From Ophioderma brevispina (lineage: Eukaryota; Echinodermata; Ophiuroidea; Amphilepidida; Ophiodermatidae), in NCBI GenBank assembly GCA_023653785.1, contig JAMKCH010049109.1, positions 110,904-174,903 on the forward strand: a DNA stretch of 64,000 nt, read 5' to 3'. The notes under the pieces are model-generated. The model searched no databases. It saw only the letters and a program-made list of their open reading frames with translations, and was not told the DNA's origin. Position 1 is the first letter of the stretch; each line of letters begins with the position of its first letter. A program made the translations under genes and the position numbers. Below are positions 1-12,724 of the stretch, one piece after another.

Positions 1-925
1 TATGGTGTCAAATTAAGAAAAATTCATCCTAGAAAAATAAATAACTTCACGACTTAAACACCCGGCCATCCACTTGGGCTTCTAACCAATCACCCGTATC
101 GATCATTCGCAATTGTAAGGCTTATTGTTTGTTGAATGGGTTCCTCCCTACAGACCAGTTAACAGAATGTTTGTAAACATTTTAGGGCCTGGTAGCTTGA
201 AATAGGGTCGGCCTGACTGTTACAAATGGCATTGTATCTGTTAGAGTTTTAATACTATGGGGCATAACGATCGCGGTAATGGATTCGCAGGCAACAAATA
301 AAGTGCGTAGGGATGTTTAAAACTGGTCTATACATCCCATTTTAAAACCCGTGGTGTTGACCATGGGGGGGGGACCAGTTAATGAGGTCAATAATGAGCT
401 TGCGAAGTGCATAAACAAGTTGGACAGACCAATAACAGATATTGCCAGCAGATCGGCTCTCCAGGTAGTAAAAAGCTAGGGGATATAAAGTTGGATTTCT
501 CAATTAAAGGTATGTGTCCGATCTTTAGGAGGCCTTGTACGAGTGTGTATTGTACCCACATGTCCACACGGCATATAAAATTGGGTAGTTTTCAAAAATC
601 ATGTATATGTGCCCACCACCAAATGAAATTTCGGCAGCCCCAACGGAATAAACTGCATGCGAGATTGGTTCATAATACTTACTTCATCCGTTGTATTGTA
701 AATAGGATAATGTATCACAACAACAGCAATGAGGTTTTTTTGACAAAGCTATTATGGGGTTCATGAGTGAGACTTCCCTCTCATTAAAAAGGCTGGAAAT
801 CATGCTTACAAGCTATTGTCCAGTAATTTCTTTTGTTTTTCGAGTAGCGCACTCCTGTCAAATAAAGTAACAGTACATGTCAAGAAAACATGTGTGTCTG
901 AGGGTTGGAATGACCACGTTCGTGG
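1..925. other. No recognised feature
   Basis: I see no gene or named repeat here. A 119-codon frame at 407-766 on the plus strand has no recognisable domain and low, unbiased composition. Short poly-G and poly-A tracts are present. Confidence 0.5.
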
Positions 926-1623
926 CAGTGGCGTAAACGTAACCACTTTTTTCGGATGGGGGCAGAGGGGGGCACATACATTTTCAGGGGGCAAGCATCA
1001 TGGGGCGCCAATTTCCTTCCCGCCTCGCTAGCGCTCGCATGGTTGACCCCAAATTTTTAAGAGCTGGGGGGGGGGGGGGAGGGGGTTGGAACTAATGTAC
1101 CTTCCCCCGTGCGTAAGTACAATGTCTTTCTATATTTTTTAAACATCACAATGCGTCCTGTACCTTATGCGCCCCTAAACCCGCCATTTAGCATACATTA
1201 AAATTTGTTATATAGTATAATAGTATGGCCTATGTTGTTTTATTATTTATTGCCACCGTGTAAACATCACTAATTTTTTCAGGGTGCAAGAGGGGGGCAA
1301 GCCCGGGGCATACTGGGGACATTGGAAAGAGGACGGGTATGTGCGGCCCTTAAGACCCCCTTTTCGCATCTCTCCGCTGTTCCCAAACCCCCGTTGACGC
1401 ATAATTCAGTCTTAAGTGCCATTTTCATCATAAATTTTGGCCTCAGAAGCTGGATCTTTAGGCTGCAAATTTTCAGCTCCCAAGCTGTAAATTTCTCAAA
1501 ATTTCAGTGACCAAGCCCCTACTTTCGGAGACAAAATCCGTTCCCCAAGCCGCCCAAGTTCGAATGGGGCCGCATATCCCACCTGAAAAAAGTTGAGTGC
1601 CCCTGCCCCCTGCTACGCCACTG
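926..1623. mobile_element. hAT-like non-autonomous element, about 700 bp
   Basis: The left end reads CAGTGGCGTAAACG and the right end reads GCTACGCCACTG, giving a short terminal inverted repeat of the CAGTGGCG type common among hAT-related elements. The flanks look like a decayed 8-bp target duplication: TTCGTGG at 919-925 on the left and TTCGATGG at 1624-1631 on the right, which differ by one base deletion. The interior is G-rich on the plus strand, including a run of G near 1067, and encodes no transposase that I can see. It was probably moved by a transposase supplied elsewhere. The class is inferred from the ends and duplication length only. Confidence 0.6.
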
Positions 1624-1661
1624 TTCGATGGTTTTTCGGGTCTCTATTGGCAACATAGGAC

Positions 1662-1958
1662 GTATATAGTTACTCTCTGAATTCCTTAGACTTATTTATC
1701 TAAGCTAAAACGACAGACTGAAATAGTGACAAAAAAGCTTTTTGTGGCTTAAAATTTAAATCCTTGAAAAGGCTTACATAAAAAAATAAGTCGCTTTGAT
1801 TTGAAAATAACCTTTAAATGAAGTTAAAACGTTTATAAAATCATTTAAAGATTTATATTTTACTCTAAGAATTATTTTTAAATCCAAAAATGTTTTGTCA
1901 CTAATTCCAGTCACCTTAGACGTAAAAATAATCTAAGGAATTAAGAGAGATAGCCAAA
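1662..1958. repeat. Foldback (hairpin) element, about 300 bp
   Basis: The left arm, from about 1665 to 1790, is matched in reverse complement by the right arm, from about 1838 to 1957. Both arms contain the blocks CTCTCTGAATTCC-like, TTAGAC-like and AGTGACAAAA in mirrored order, with a short AT-rich spacer between them. A single-stranded copy would fold into one long hairpin. It has no coding capacity and resembles a hairpin-type MITE. It lies about 40 bp beyond the hAT-like element. Confidence 0.6.
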
Positions 1959-4915
1959 TACGGGGCAGCTAAATCCTCATACTTTCGTTACACTATTTTT
2001 TTGGTCATAATTAATTTTTAATTATTTTTTCGGAAATTCGTAGTATTAACTGAAAGCTTGTTTTCAGCCACACTGAAAATTTAGTTTTAGGTGAAACTTT
2101 GTTTTTTTTTATTGAAAACTTAGTATCGGAGAAAAGCTATAAATATTGACTGAAAAAATTTGTCATTCATAAAACCCACCTACTGTTCTTCCAGAGTTTG
2201 TCTGAGTTTGCAGGATCATTTTGAACTTAGAATGACAAGGAACTAAATTGCTTTGTGAGCTAGTGCGAGAGTTTTGAAATTTATATTTGCAAAAAATTAA
2301 AAAACTGAAAAAAATAAAAAAAGTAAAATTTGTTTAAAAACAAAAAGATAAATAAACCGAGGTTTTTACTTGAAAACTGAGTTTATTGAAATCTTTTTGA
2401 GGTACAATGGTTTCAACATTCAATCATTTAATCATGAATGAATGATAAACTTTTTCGAAAAAAATTATCGACTAATAAAACAAAGTTTTTGCAAATCTCG
2501 TTTTTCATATTATAAAACCCGATTTTCAGGTTGATATACTAGATTTTTGGTTAAATTTTTCTTTTTAAAAATATGTTTTTTTCAAGGGATAGTAGTTTCA
2601 ATTTCTAATTTGAAAAAGTTCGGTTTTTCATTTGATCAGAAAACCCTACTCACTTAATCAACTCCATAGTTTTTCATTTGAATTGAAAAAAAAAATTATT
2701 AGAGGGTCCGGGATAAACTGGGGAATTGAAAAGTCACTACTCAAAGCACGCCATTTGCACACTTAGGTAACATTGTCAACCACCTTAACCGATGCGTGAT
2801 GGACATGGTTGGTAAATCTGTTGTATATTGAGTATCCATTGTTGTTCAGAGCTTTATATTTTACGAATCATTCTCGTGTTTCTAGAGGTTTTGTCTGAAG
2901 TCACCAGAAGACGGAAGTGCACAATTATCCAGATTCTTTTGTTTCGCGTGCAAGGTATCTAGAATCTTTTTTTGGCGTGTCAGGTTTATATAATTTGTGC
3001 TCTCTGCCTCATATAACCTTACTGGAGACTGTTCGTAGGATATAATGCACTGAACAACAATGGATCATCACATACACACTGTGCACTAGAAGTGTATTTT
3101 GTGGCTAAGCATTTACAACAGCTCTAACGACTGTTAAAAATTTCATTAAACTTATCGAAATCTAAAAACAGCTATAACCATAAAACAGAACGAAGAATGA
3201 TGAAAAAGGGAGCATAATTTTGTTTGCCAGATATAACTGATTATCGCTATCATAAGTTATTTATATTTTAGGCTGTCTTAGGGATTGGCATATTTTGGCA
3301 AGCCGCTCCAATCGTATGCGGACAACAACTGGCCATTTACAGTTGTCCAGTAACAAGGTTATGCAAGGACTTTTAAATAACATAAGGTTTGAACCTCAAA
3401 ATATTACAAACAGAAACAATTATGTTTTTGTTTTGTTATATGATGAGAGAATCACATAATAATTCAAAAGTCAAGAAGTAAGCGAGAACTTGGCTTTGCA
3501 GGCATGCAAGGTTTGTACTGGTGAAATAAAAAGGAGCTCTAATTGTATTGAATCTATACCAACATCTTGGTCCATATCCACAGGATTCAAAAAGTATTAT
3601 AGTTTGTCCAATCTGTGGGTTATATTTGAATAGATATAGGGCAATAAAGACTTCAAGGGGCATCCTGGATGACATTTTCAGAATACTCCGATTTAAAAAT
3701 GGTCCCAAAATTCTTCATGTAGTCCAAAGGAGCAGAAAATACATGTATAATAATTTCATTCATTTCCACCATTTTGGTCACGTAATTAGAGGTCAAAAAT
3801 GTAACATGGTCTCATTCCTATGGGTCATAGGACATCCAATTTTACATACTAGAAGTCAAATGCAAAGCAAATATGCATTTTCTGTTATGAGGATGAACCA
3901 ACACAATTTGAGAGTAAGTGTCGTCACAATCGGAGCACCTGAGAGAATTAACCAACCCCAGGGTGACCTTGAACTGTTATGGCTATAATCCTGAAAACTA
4001 ATGACCTTAGATGTGGCAAACTATACTTTTTTAATCCTCATGAACATGATGAATCAGTTGGTGTTCGTTTCAAACAGCTAACCTCTTTTACAAAATTGAC
4101 CCTGTACAATACTTTCCTTCCTCCATTTTTTACATGTTTCCCAGACACATTTTTCCTAGACCTTTTTGAACACAGTAATTCTGTAACAATTTAGATATGA
4201 AACACAAAAATTGTTTCTTGTTGGAATTTTATTTAGGTAAAACAAACAGCTTTCTTGCACTATTATTGGAACTCAAGATTTCAGAGCTAGCATCAACCCG
4301 CCCGGAGCGAGGATATTCAGTTGTTCTCCGCTCGGCACTGAAATAACATTTTCTTCTAGCGGTAAAATGGTCAAATTGTTTATTTTGGTACCAAACGGAA
4401 GGGAAATATTTAATTATTTTAATTAAACCAACTCCTTGTTACTTCCATATTGGAGGTATTATGGAAAAATATTTAATGGTATTTTTTACCCAGACTTTTT
4501 TTTTGACATTTTAGCCAACTTTGGGAGTCTAGTGTGTTACATTTTAACCCAAACGGTGTATTGAGTCAATTCCACAATGCATCAGCTTGGGGAAATATCA
4601 CTTAAATAGGATCATGTGATCCCACAATATTCTTATTAACCCTGATCATTACGCTCATTTTATTCCACAATGCGTTAGTGCTTAGGGAATATTTAGCAAG
4701 ATCCTGAAATATTTTGTGGTTCTTAACTTTTGGAACACTTTTTATCTCTTTACTGACTACCTTTTATATGACACCGAAATATTTTTTCTTAAAATGCAGA
4801 TTTTATGGATGATCGTCTCACTCTGCTTATGCAGTGTGTACCTGTGGGAGTGCAGTCGGTGTATATGTTCTTGAAGCCTTCTATACATCTTTGATGAATG
4901 TTTGTAGAATGTATA
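1959..4915. other. Unassigned AT-rich DNA
   Basis: No gene is supported. From 1980 to 2700 the sequence is dominated by A and T runs with repeated TTTTCAG-like and GAAAAC-like words. A 146-codon plus-strand frame at 3548-3988 has no domain I recognise, and its codon usage looks like background, so I do not call it a gene. The stretch has no clear duplicated block elsewhere in the window. Confidence 0.5.
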
Positions 4916-5882
4916 TACACTGTTAAAAATAAACCTGTAAAAAACAGGGATTTGACTGGCAGCTGGGACTCACAACGTGCAGAACGTAAAATAACTGGAG
5001 GCGGGAAAATACGAAACCATTGCAAGGAACGTAAAATAACGGCGTAGAATCTCATCTTCAACGTTATTTGACTTGTTCAAACAATATTAAGAATTAAAAC
5101 GTTATTACAATCCTCTGACCAAATTTTCACGTTGTAGCTATGGCATCATACAAACGTTGTATTTACGTCACCACGTGGTTGTAAAAAGTTTATTTCAGGC
5201 AAACAATTTCGAGAAAAAGGCAATAAACAAAGGGAAAACGTGAAGTAAAAATTTAAACCAGTTTATACACTTTGTTTTATATGGTAATGTATACATTCTA
5301 ATGCCACAATTACATTATCATCATATAAACTCAATAACCAGGGCCTTAAGATTACAAGCTATTACAAGTCCTAAACCTTATCCACTACCTACACTACATG
5401 ACTTTACAGATATCAGATGCTAAAATTAAATATATATATTTGTGTACTACTTTTTTCAAATTAAACTAAATATAATACAAAAAGGAGGAATCGAGTTCTA
5501 CAAGAGTTTTTAAAACTATTTTTAAAAATGAAAGGCAAAATAAGATTTTGAATTTTTTAATGTCGTTACTTACGGGGGGAAACGTTATTGAACACAATTT
5601 TATAGGTAACCGATTTCAGTTCATATTCTTACATTAAAAACAAGTATGTTAAAAAAGAACGTAATATTACGAAAAATATAATAACGTTCAGCGTATAAAT
5701 ACTACCTTTTTCAAAAAGTGTAGTATTATTTTCTAACCACTGTTTATTTACATTTTTCTGCTTCCAAATTGTAATTTTATGTTAGGTATAAGTAATAAAG
5801 CGTGAATATCATTGAATAATTGGGGTTTACCGTAATTTAAAAGATAAAGTCTGGTAAAATTAGGAACATTTTTAACGGTGTA
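4916..5882. mobile_element. TIR element with repeated AACGTTA-type motifs, about 970 bp
   Basis: The left end TACACTGTTAAAAATAAAC (4916-4934) is matched by the reverse complement of the right end, GAACATTTTTAACGGTGTA (5864-5882). The interior carries many copies of an AACGTTA or AACGTAA word in both orientations, at about 4983, 5030, 5060, 5098, 5152, 5237, 5582, 5658 and 5683. Such subterminal motif arrays are typical of transposase binding in non-autonomous DNA transposons. No transposase frame is visible and no target duplication is clear. The superfamily is not assigned. The right end abuts a LINE RT fragment, so the element probably inserted into or beside that LINE. Confidence 0.5.
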
Positions 5883-5896
5883 GTACTGATTGTGTA

Positions 5897-6190
5897 CTGA
5901 TCAAATCAAACGCTTTCTCATTATCAAGAAGACCTTACAAAGTGGTTTGTTGTATTCCTTGCATTTTTCTTTGAGTTGGTTCGAGTGTATGATATGTGAT
6001 TGAGCAGGTACTTCTATACCCTGCTTGTTTTCTGGATTGTTGGCTATCAAGTATGTTTTCCATCCGGTTTGTTAGTATTTTGATAAATAATTTGTAGATT
6101 TTAGAGGAGATGTTGAGGAGACTGATTGTTCTGTATAGGTTTTTTGGGAGGTTTTTGGAAGGTTGGAAGCAAATTGATACACAGAACAGG
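5897..6190 (-). pseudogene. LINE reverse-transcriptase fragment (RT core)
   Basis: Read on the minus strand from about 6190, this stretch encodes a degraded non-LTR reverse transcriptase core of about 95 residues. Visible landmarks in order are YRTISLLNISSKIYK (the palm/fingers block usually written YRPISLLN), then the TNRMENILDSQQSRKQAGYR block, and finally NEKAFD, which corresponds to the YEKAFD motif ahead of the catalytic aspartates. The YADD box itself lies outside the preserved part. At least one frame break occurs near the NEKAFD motif. The style of these motifs resembles RTE-type or related LINEs. It is a dead fragment cut on its left side by the TIR element ending at 5882. Confidence 0.65.
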
Positions 6191-9100
6191 ATGTGTGGTC
6201 ATATGTGGTCGCACATTTGGAGACCTTTTCGTACACACCATCTAAAGGAAAACATTCTCAGGACACAAAAAATACAGGAATTATGAGAAAAATAGGAGAT
6301 TTTTTCTGATTCCAAAGTCTAAATTTTTATGGGGTGAAGTTGGGAGACGAGACTGTCAATCGGCATAAAAATGGACTTCTTAGTCCTGTTAGGAATTTTT
6401 CTTAAATTAAATTCACATGTAACCATTAGTAAATCCTTGTAATTTTACAGATTTGTTATATAAGTTTGCTGTCAAATAAACATTTTTTGTCGATTTTGTT
6501 TAACTTGAATTACACTGCGCAAATCTGCAATGGTTTAACAACATAAACAAGATCATCAGTATCATTCGACTGTTTTTAAAACTCCGCAAAATTACGATCC
6601 GGTAGTTCGAGGATTCATAAAGGTGGTAACGAAACTATAAATTTATACACAGGGTAAAATCTGTTTAAAATTGGATAAATTTGTTGTTATTCATCTCTTG
6701 CCCAGATATGAATAATTACTTTTATAAATTTCTGTGACATCAACATCCCTCTTTTTGAAATCCAAATGTTTTACAACTAAATTGAGGGATAAAATAATGT
6801 AACTGCCTAAATATAAAATTTCTCGCCACATATATACACAGATTTGGGAACTTCGTGTCGATCAAGTTATAATGCCCACAGATATTTTGGAGATGAGGCG
6901 TACCCCTTTTTTCTTACACTTGGGGTCTACAGTGTACGTAAAACAAAGTTGGAATATACCATGAGTTTTAGATGTAGTATCTCCAATTTAGAAAGCGTCA
7001 CAGTGGCATTCGTAGGTACACGTGGTTTTGGCTTCGCATTTACTATTACAATACACTCTTCAGACATCTATTTCTCAAATAATTTGATTGACACTCTTAT
7101 GATTCATGTTAGTCGAATATGTTTTAACAATTAATCGTTTAAGAGAACACAAATGGATTAAGCACGTTTATTATTGTATGTGTGTATAAATATTATAAAA
7201 ATGTACTGCCTTAGTGTCCTACTGCCTTTTAACAAAACTGTCCATAATCAAATTTATGAAAATTGTAATACAAATTGCCGCGAGCCATCATAATATAAAC
7301 CGTTTTACATTCACGTTAATAAAGACACGTGTGGAATAAAGTAATCATAACTTGAAGTGACAATGATAGAGAAATAGTCAACTGAACTAGAATTCTTTCT
7401 AGAGGTTTATATAGTATTGAAGACGCTCGAAGCGCGGAACACAAATCGCAATGTTAAACTCATGTGCCGTGCACTCGCCGCCTTCGTGGTTGGATTTAGT
7501 TACGTTCTGTAAAAACACACTCGAGGAATGGGCCCTTGGTATAAACATGATAATTACAGTTCTTCTCCAAACATTGCGGCTTATATCTCGTGCATTTGCG
7601 TAATAATATGGGATGTTTTTATGTATCACTTACTGTTTTGCAGAGATTAAAAATAGCAGAGCACATTTGATAGGTTTCAACGATTCACAACCATTTATTA
7701 GCGGAATATCCGAGGGAATGTAATCAAGTCGCTTCTGCGCCGCTTAGTATTAAAAAGTGGACCACATACATTGGCAAACAGCATTTCACGACAGGTCTGT
7801 GACCAAAATGCTCTTTAAACCCCTCGTTAGAGTGCAAACATGGCTCGAAGACCTTCAAAATAGTTAAGATTATCTATAATTGTGATTAGTGTGATTTTTT
7901 TTACAATTAAGTAGAGACACACATGAAATTATGATGAAGAGTGGTATAACTCATTTTATATCCCGTCGCCCGCAGGTGTCCTGTATCCATTCCAGGCTAC
8001 AAACCATTGTACCAATGTTAGCAATTAAAGTGTACTTTTAAAGGTCATTTAGATTACTTTAACGGTATTTTACTTTTGGGAACATTGTAGTTCTGTTTAA
8101 CAAATTACTAGCTATTACTACTGTGCAAGTGCAGGTTTACTTTATAGAAAGTAAGAGTATGTATCTGAGGGTATCTGTGTCCTTAGTCAGTTCCTGAAAT
8201 GCACTTACCTTGGTCAACATAGTCAGGAGCAGAACGGAACTAGTTATGTTAGGCTACAACAGAAAGTCGGGGTGGTAGTGTTCTTTTTGCAGATCTCGCC
8301 GAACTTGACCACTGGAAGTAAGTACTCTCAAAAGCGAAATAATACACGGGTGAATGTGCTTTCATTCTGTTGGGACATTAATCATCATCATCATCATCAT
8401 ATCCTCCTACAGTGGAATAAGGGGAAATATAATCATTTAGTTATAATGAGTCGCTATTTTTGGTATTTAAATTAATTAATATTCATATCCTTCTTATTCC
8501 ACCTCATGCATAAAATTACTCTTCATATATTTGACGGAATAAACCAGCAAAACAAAAGATTGTCTTAGGGGAGGAAAACAGAATTTCGCCTTAACGCAAC
8601 TTCGTTGCATAATTATATAGATTTTAATGTAGTCTTGAATATTGAATGTGCTTGAAAAAAAAAGCATAATTGAAAACAAGAGTTGAAACGTACATTATTG
8701 CGACCGTTAGCTACCAGGGTTACCTTCACATGAGTGTTCGTTACTTGGCATGCATTTCTGCAGTAGCTGCCGGGGCCTACTACACAGGCATTTTGTGATC
8801 ACTTTAAATAATACGATTCAATGTAATATCGGGAATAACGATACATTTCTTCCACACTAAGAACAAAAAAAGCGAAATAAAACGCTATATATGTTCGACA
8901 TTCAAATATAAAGTCATAGCAAAGACATGCGTTATACGGGAGCGGATGTGTCAGGTGATGGAACTGTTTCCGACGACTCAATTTCTACTACCTATATGTC
9001 ACCAAAAAGGCTTCCCTCCAGATCGCTATACATGATATGCATCCTATTATGGTCCTATCCACAAGCCAGCCCCCGTTCCATAATAGTTGTATCCATTCGA

Positions 9101-9368
9101 GCAAATCGGTGGGGGTAGAGTCTAGAGTATCACGTCTATAAATCTCGGACACTTGAGCGATTCTGACACCGTTAGCTAATAGGCACCTTTGTGTCCCTTA
9201 AGAAAATTTCATAAAGAATTTTGATTTGGTATTTATGACATGTTGATGCAGCTATTAAAGTTCCTACAATGGATATACATAATGCAAGTGAATAATTGCA
9301 AAAGAAGAAAAGGATAATTAGCTATAATATATTTTATGTATTGTATGCATAAAGCCATACGACACATG
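6191..9368. other. No recognised gene; small CAT microsatellite
   Basis: A (CAT)n tract lies at about 8382-8401. Short frames at 6844-7134 (plus) and 7399-7629 (minus) show no recognisable domain. I see no strong inverted or tandem repeat in the rest. The last 8 bases, GACACATG, are the left target duplication of the next element. Confidence 0.5.
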
Positions 9369-9788
9369 CAGTAGCGGAGGCCGGGGGGGGGGGGGGACAG
9401 GGCCACGTGCCCCCCCCCCCACCCCCCGACAGAGATGTTTTGTGGTACATAACGGTCCGTAGGTACATTTGTCTAAAAGGTGTAAGCTGTTTTTTGAGCG
9501 CCGTGTGGTGCATGATTAGAGCTCATGTGAAAATTGTACTAATAGCTGCTTAATTTGTCAAGCTTATACCCGATAGGATCTTCTATTGTATACTGCGTTG
9601 ACGAAAATATGTCGTAAATTTGTTCCCCCCCCCCCTCCCCGTCTCAGAATTGTAGGCGACGGTAAAAAAATGGCACCGGCGAGGTTAGCGAGCCGGGAAA
9701 AAGATTTTGTCGGTGGGTTACATAAAATACACGTTCGTACATTCACAAATCTGTGCCCCTCGTCAACAAAATCCTGGCTACGGCACTG
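9369..9788. mobile_element. hAT-like non-autonomous element with perfect 8-bp target duplication
   Basis: This 420-bp element starts CAGTAGCGGAGGCC and ends GGCTACGGCACTG, so its ends are imperfect inverted repeats of the CAGTGGCGTAGCC type. It is flanked by perfect 8-bp direct repeats GACACATG at 9361-9368 and 9789-9796, the target duplication length of hAT transposons. Inside there are long G and C runs at 9384-9426 and 9625-9640. There is no transposase frame, so it is a deletion derivative or MITE. This is the best-defined element boundary in the window. Confidence 0.8.
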
Positions 9789-9796
9789 GACACATG

Positions 9797-10837
9797 CCTG
9801 ATTGGATTTTTTTTTAAAAAACAGGAATTAAATCTAATTCAATTAGTCCATTGAAATGTTAGATAGTATTAAAACAAATCACACTCACTGGCCAGACATT
9901 CCCGTTAATATCTCAAAGGCAAACAAACAGAACGTCGTAACCACCCATGTTTCAATCGGCTTCCGTGTACTGACACTGCACTACCGAGGACCAACGCATT
10001 GCAGGTGAGTGTTTTTTTTTGGAAATTATACGAGGACAATTATATAGATGCTTGAGAGAAGAAATATTTGCTCTGCTCCTTGGAGAAGCTGTAGGCCAAC
10101 TGTGGTCCCAGAAAGCTATTCACAAGATGTTACGGAAGCACCAATACCTAAATGCTATCGTATGTGCAACTAATCCACCTTCATAATTGCCACTAATGAG
10201 GCAAGGACTAAAATGATCCGCCCTACTTTTGATAGTAGTTTTAGTGTTGGTTGGTTGTAGGATTAATAAAATAGAATAAAAAAATTATAACCTAATACTC
10301 GTTTTATATTAATATAGAGAGATTGAGGCCACCACAAAGAGCTAATGACCCATAGGCATCAAAAAGTCGGCAAATGCGTGAGTTTGTCGAAATGTGTTAC
10401 ACTATTAAAAATAATCCGTAATTTTACGGACAAAATTTCGCGGGAGGAAACCAATAGAGCAACACGGAAAATTTATGGATTTACTGACAAATTAGGTAGT
10501 TCCGTATATTTTGTTTGTTTTTGCTTTAATCTGTAAATATCACTAAGTTTACCAAAACAGTAATAGTCCTCATCAGGCTGTGTTTATCCTTTGTTATATG
10601 AAGTTTTCCTCTAGCATTTTTTTATTTTCTACTGTCCGCTGTTATTCTGTTCCATGTTGTTGTGTTTTGTGTTGAGTGCATCCCTCCATCTCTCCATTTT
10701 CTTCCTCTTCTCTTATCCCTTCTTGATTGCCATTCTGTGAGGTTCTTGGTCCATCCGTTATCATGACTTCTGGATAAATATCCTACCTATAACGAACACT
10801 TTTCTTTTATCTTGTTATATAGGTTTTCCCAGTTTGT
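9797..10837. other. No recognised gene
   Basis: A sequence CACTATTAAAAATAATCC at about 10408 resembles the left end of the element at 4916, with a nearby CCGTAA...TTACGG pair, but I find no matching right end. The rest shows no domain or repeat that I can support. Confidence 0.4.
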
Positions 10838-11760
10838 TTAAATTTTTTATTATATTTCATACCTCGTTAAGTTGTTTTTCGTCCCAAGAAAACCGAAATA
10901 TGCATTTGTTTAAAACAATTTCGTCTTTGGTCAATTATATTAAACATTTATTCAATAAAATTAACTTTATTTTCATGCAATTTCGTCAAAATCAATTTAA
11001 TTTCGTCGTATACATGGTTCATCATCTGAATGTACAAAGCAATTTCGTCTTTGGTCATATAATTTCACTTAGCTCAGTATATTTCGTCTCGTGTGCAGTA
11101 TGTATAAGCCATGACTAAAAGGTAGGCCTGTAACATCTTCAGCAAAATTTATCATAGTTTTTCTGCCTTTCCTTTGTTTATGTACCAAGCACAAAGAATA
11201 GAGAACAAGATTAGGAAAAAAAAAGAAGAAATAAAAACAATTATATAAAAAGTAAGGATAGAAAATGAAGTGAAAGAAAGTTAAGAGAGGTGAAAAAAGC
11301 AAAATAAGGTGAAAGAAAGAAAAATGAGATGAAAGAAAAAATGAGGTGAAAGAAAATGAAAAATGAGTTGAATGAAAAATAAGGTGAATAAAAGAAAGCC
11401 AAATTAGTTGAAAGAAAGAAAGCAAGGTAGGTAAATAGGTAGATTATGATAAATTTTGCTGATGTGAAAGGCATAACTCTTATCCATGGCCTATACACCA
11501 GACGAGACGAAATATATTGAGCTAAATATTGAAAATTAAATGACCAAAGAAGAAATTGCTTTGTACATAGTGATGATGAGCCATGGGTGAGACCAAATTA
11601 AATTAATTTTGACAAAATGTATGAAAATAAAGTTAATTTTATTGATCAAATGTTTAATATAATTAACCAAAGACGAAATCGTTTTAAACAAACGCACATT
11701 TTCGTTTTCTTGGGAAGAAAAACAACTTAACGAGATATGAAATATAATGAAAATGTTTTA
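10838..11760. repeat. Large foldback element with purine-rich loop
   Basis: The left arm (10838-11155, about 318 bp) pairs with the right arm (11446-11760). Examples are CTCGTTAAGTTG near 10864 against CAACTTAACGAG near 11724, and CAGCAAAATTTATCATA at 11138 against TATGATAAATTTTGCTG at 11446. The left arm repeats the word ATTTCGTC at least five times at irregular spacing, which the other arm mirrors as GACGAAAT. The loop (11156-11445) is almost pure purine on the plus strand and is made of degenerate units such as GAGGTGAAAGAAA. Long frames across the loop on the minus strand are low-complexity Phe/Ser/Leu artefacts. It is probably a foldback-type DNA transposon; no transposase is present. 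Confidence 0.7.
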
Positions 11761-12084
11761 GGCCAATGGAAGTTGATTCTTAGTTTCCTGTTGGAGATTT
11801 TTAAAAGGTGACGAGGTCTTATTTCATTATTCATGTAGTATCCTCCATTATGTGATTAAAATATTATTTTGTTTCTCGATTTTACTTGAGAAAAAAATCT
11901 GTAAACCGCCAATGGCGGTATGGACGGATTGCTCCCCCCCCCCAGCTCTGGGGTGCATGTTGAATAATATGGGTGTACATTATATATGCATAGTGCATAC
12001 GTGAGCTTCAAGTACCTCCAATACAGGCAACCTAAGTGGACTGTTGCATGGGCCTGATCCTCATATGCATCTTTACATATGCAT
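11761..12084. other. Unassigned, with decayed repeat edge
   Basis: No gene. The right part (11880-12080) contains a run of C at about 11934 and words such as ATATGCATCTTTACATATGCATCTACGC, a short near-tandem duplication leading into the tandem array that follows. Confidence 0.35.
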
Positions 12085-12680
12085 CTACGCATGTGCCCTC
12101 CTACAATATACTGAGGTTTGGCTACTCTATAGCTAAACTAGACCTTTTTGTGAAATATTGACCTTTTTGATACCCCCCCCCCCGACAGACCCAGGGGAGG
12201 ACCCTGGGGAATGAATTACATGAATAGTAGGGGCTTGTGGGCCTCCTACCATATTGGTTTGGCTACTCTATTCATCTAGAAAAAAGAAAAAAGAATATGG
12301 CAATATTGACCTTTTTGTGAAAGTTTACCTTTTTTTGACATGTCACTACCCTTGTCAGAGCGAGGGGTGGGCAAGGGGGGGAATGAATCACATGGCTAGT
12401 AGGGGCTTGTGCCCTCCTACAATATACCGAAGTTGATACTCTAGCTTATCTAGAAAAACAGATATGGCAAAATGTGGAATATTTTTGGTGTGTGAAATGT
12501 TGACCTTTTTGAACTTTCTCCACCCCGTCAGACCCAGGGTCAAACCCTGTCAGACCCATCCAGGGGGAATGAATTACATGGTAGTGTGCTTGTGCCCTAC
12601 TATCATATGATCTAATTTTGGCTTATTCTAGCTGATCTGGTAAAAAGTTATGGCAAAATGTTTACCTTTTTGTATCATAT
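12085..12680 (+). repeat. Tandem repeat, about 150-180 bp unit, four degenerate copies
   Basis: The phrase TGTGCCCTCCTAC, or a close variant, recurs at about 12092, 12236, 12409 and 12589. Each time it is followed by an ATATACC-like word, GGCTACTCTA, a CTAGAAAAA-like word, TGACCTTTTTG, a C-rich tract, CAGACCCAGGG and GGGGAATGAATTACATG. Unit length varies from about 147 to 180 bp through indels and homopolymer change. Related units occur at 48520-48720 and 48987-49110, so this is a dispersed family that can also form short arrays. No coding capacity. Confidence 0.75.
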
Positions 12681-12724
12681 CCCATCCGAGATTGCCATTT
12701 CATAAGCCGGATTTTGCTCGCAAT

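Noticed and set aside
3548..3988. 146-codon plus-strand frame
   Set aside because: No domain, no biased composition, no splice or start context, and an overlapping minus frame of similar quality. Long chance frames are expected in 64 kb.
8382..8401. HHHHHH tract in a plus-strand frame
   Set aside because: Product of a (CAT)n microsatellite; the rest of the frame is not protein-like. No reason to read it as a vector tag.
11069..11498. Minus-strand frames rich in Phe, Ser and Leu
   Set aside because: They are the translation of the polypurine loop of the foldback at 10838-11760.
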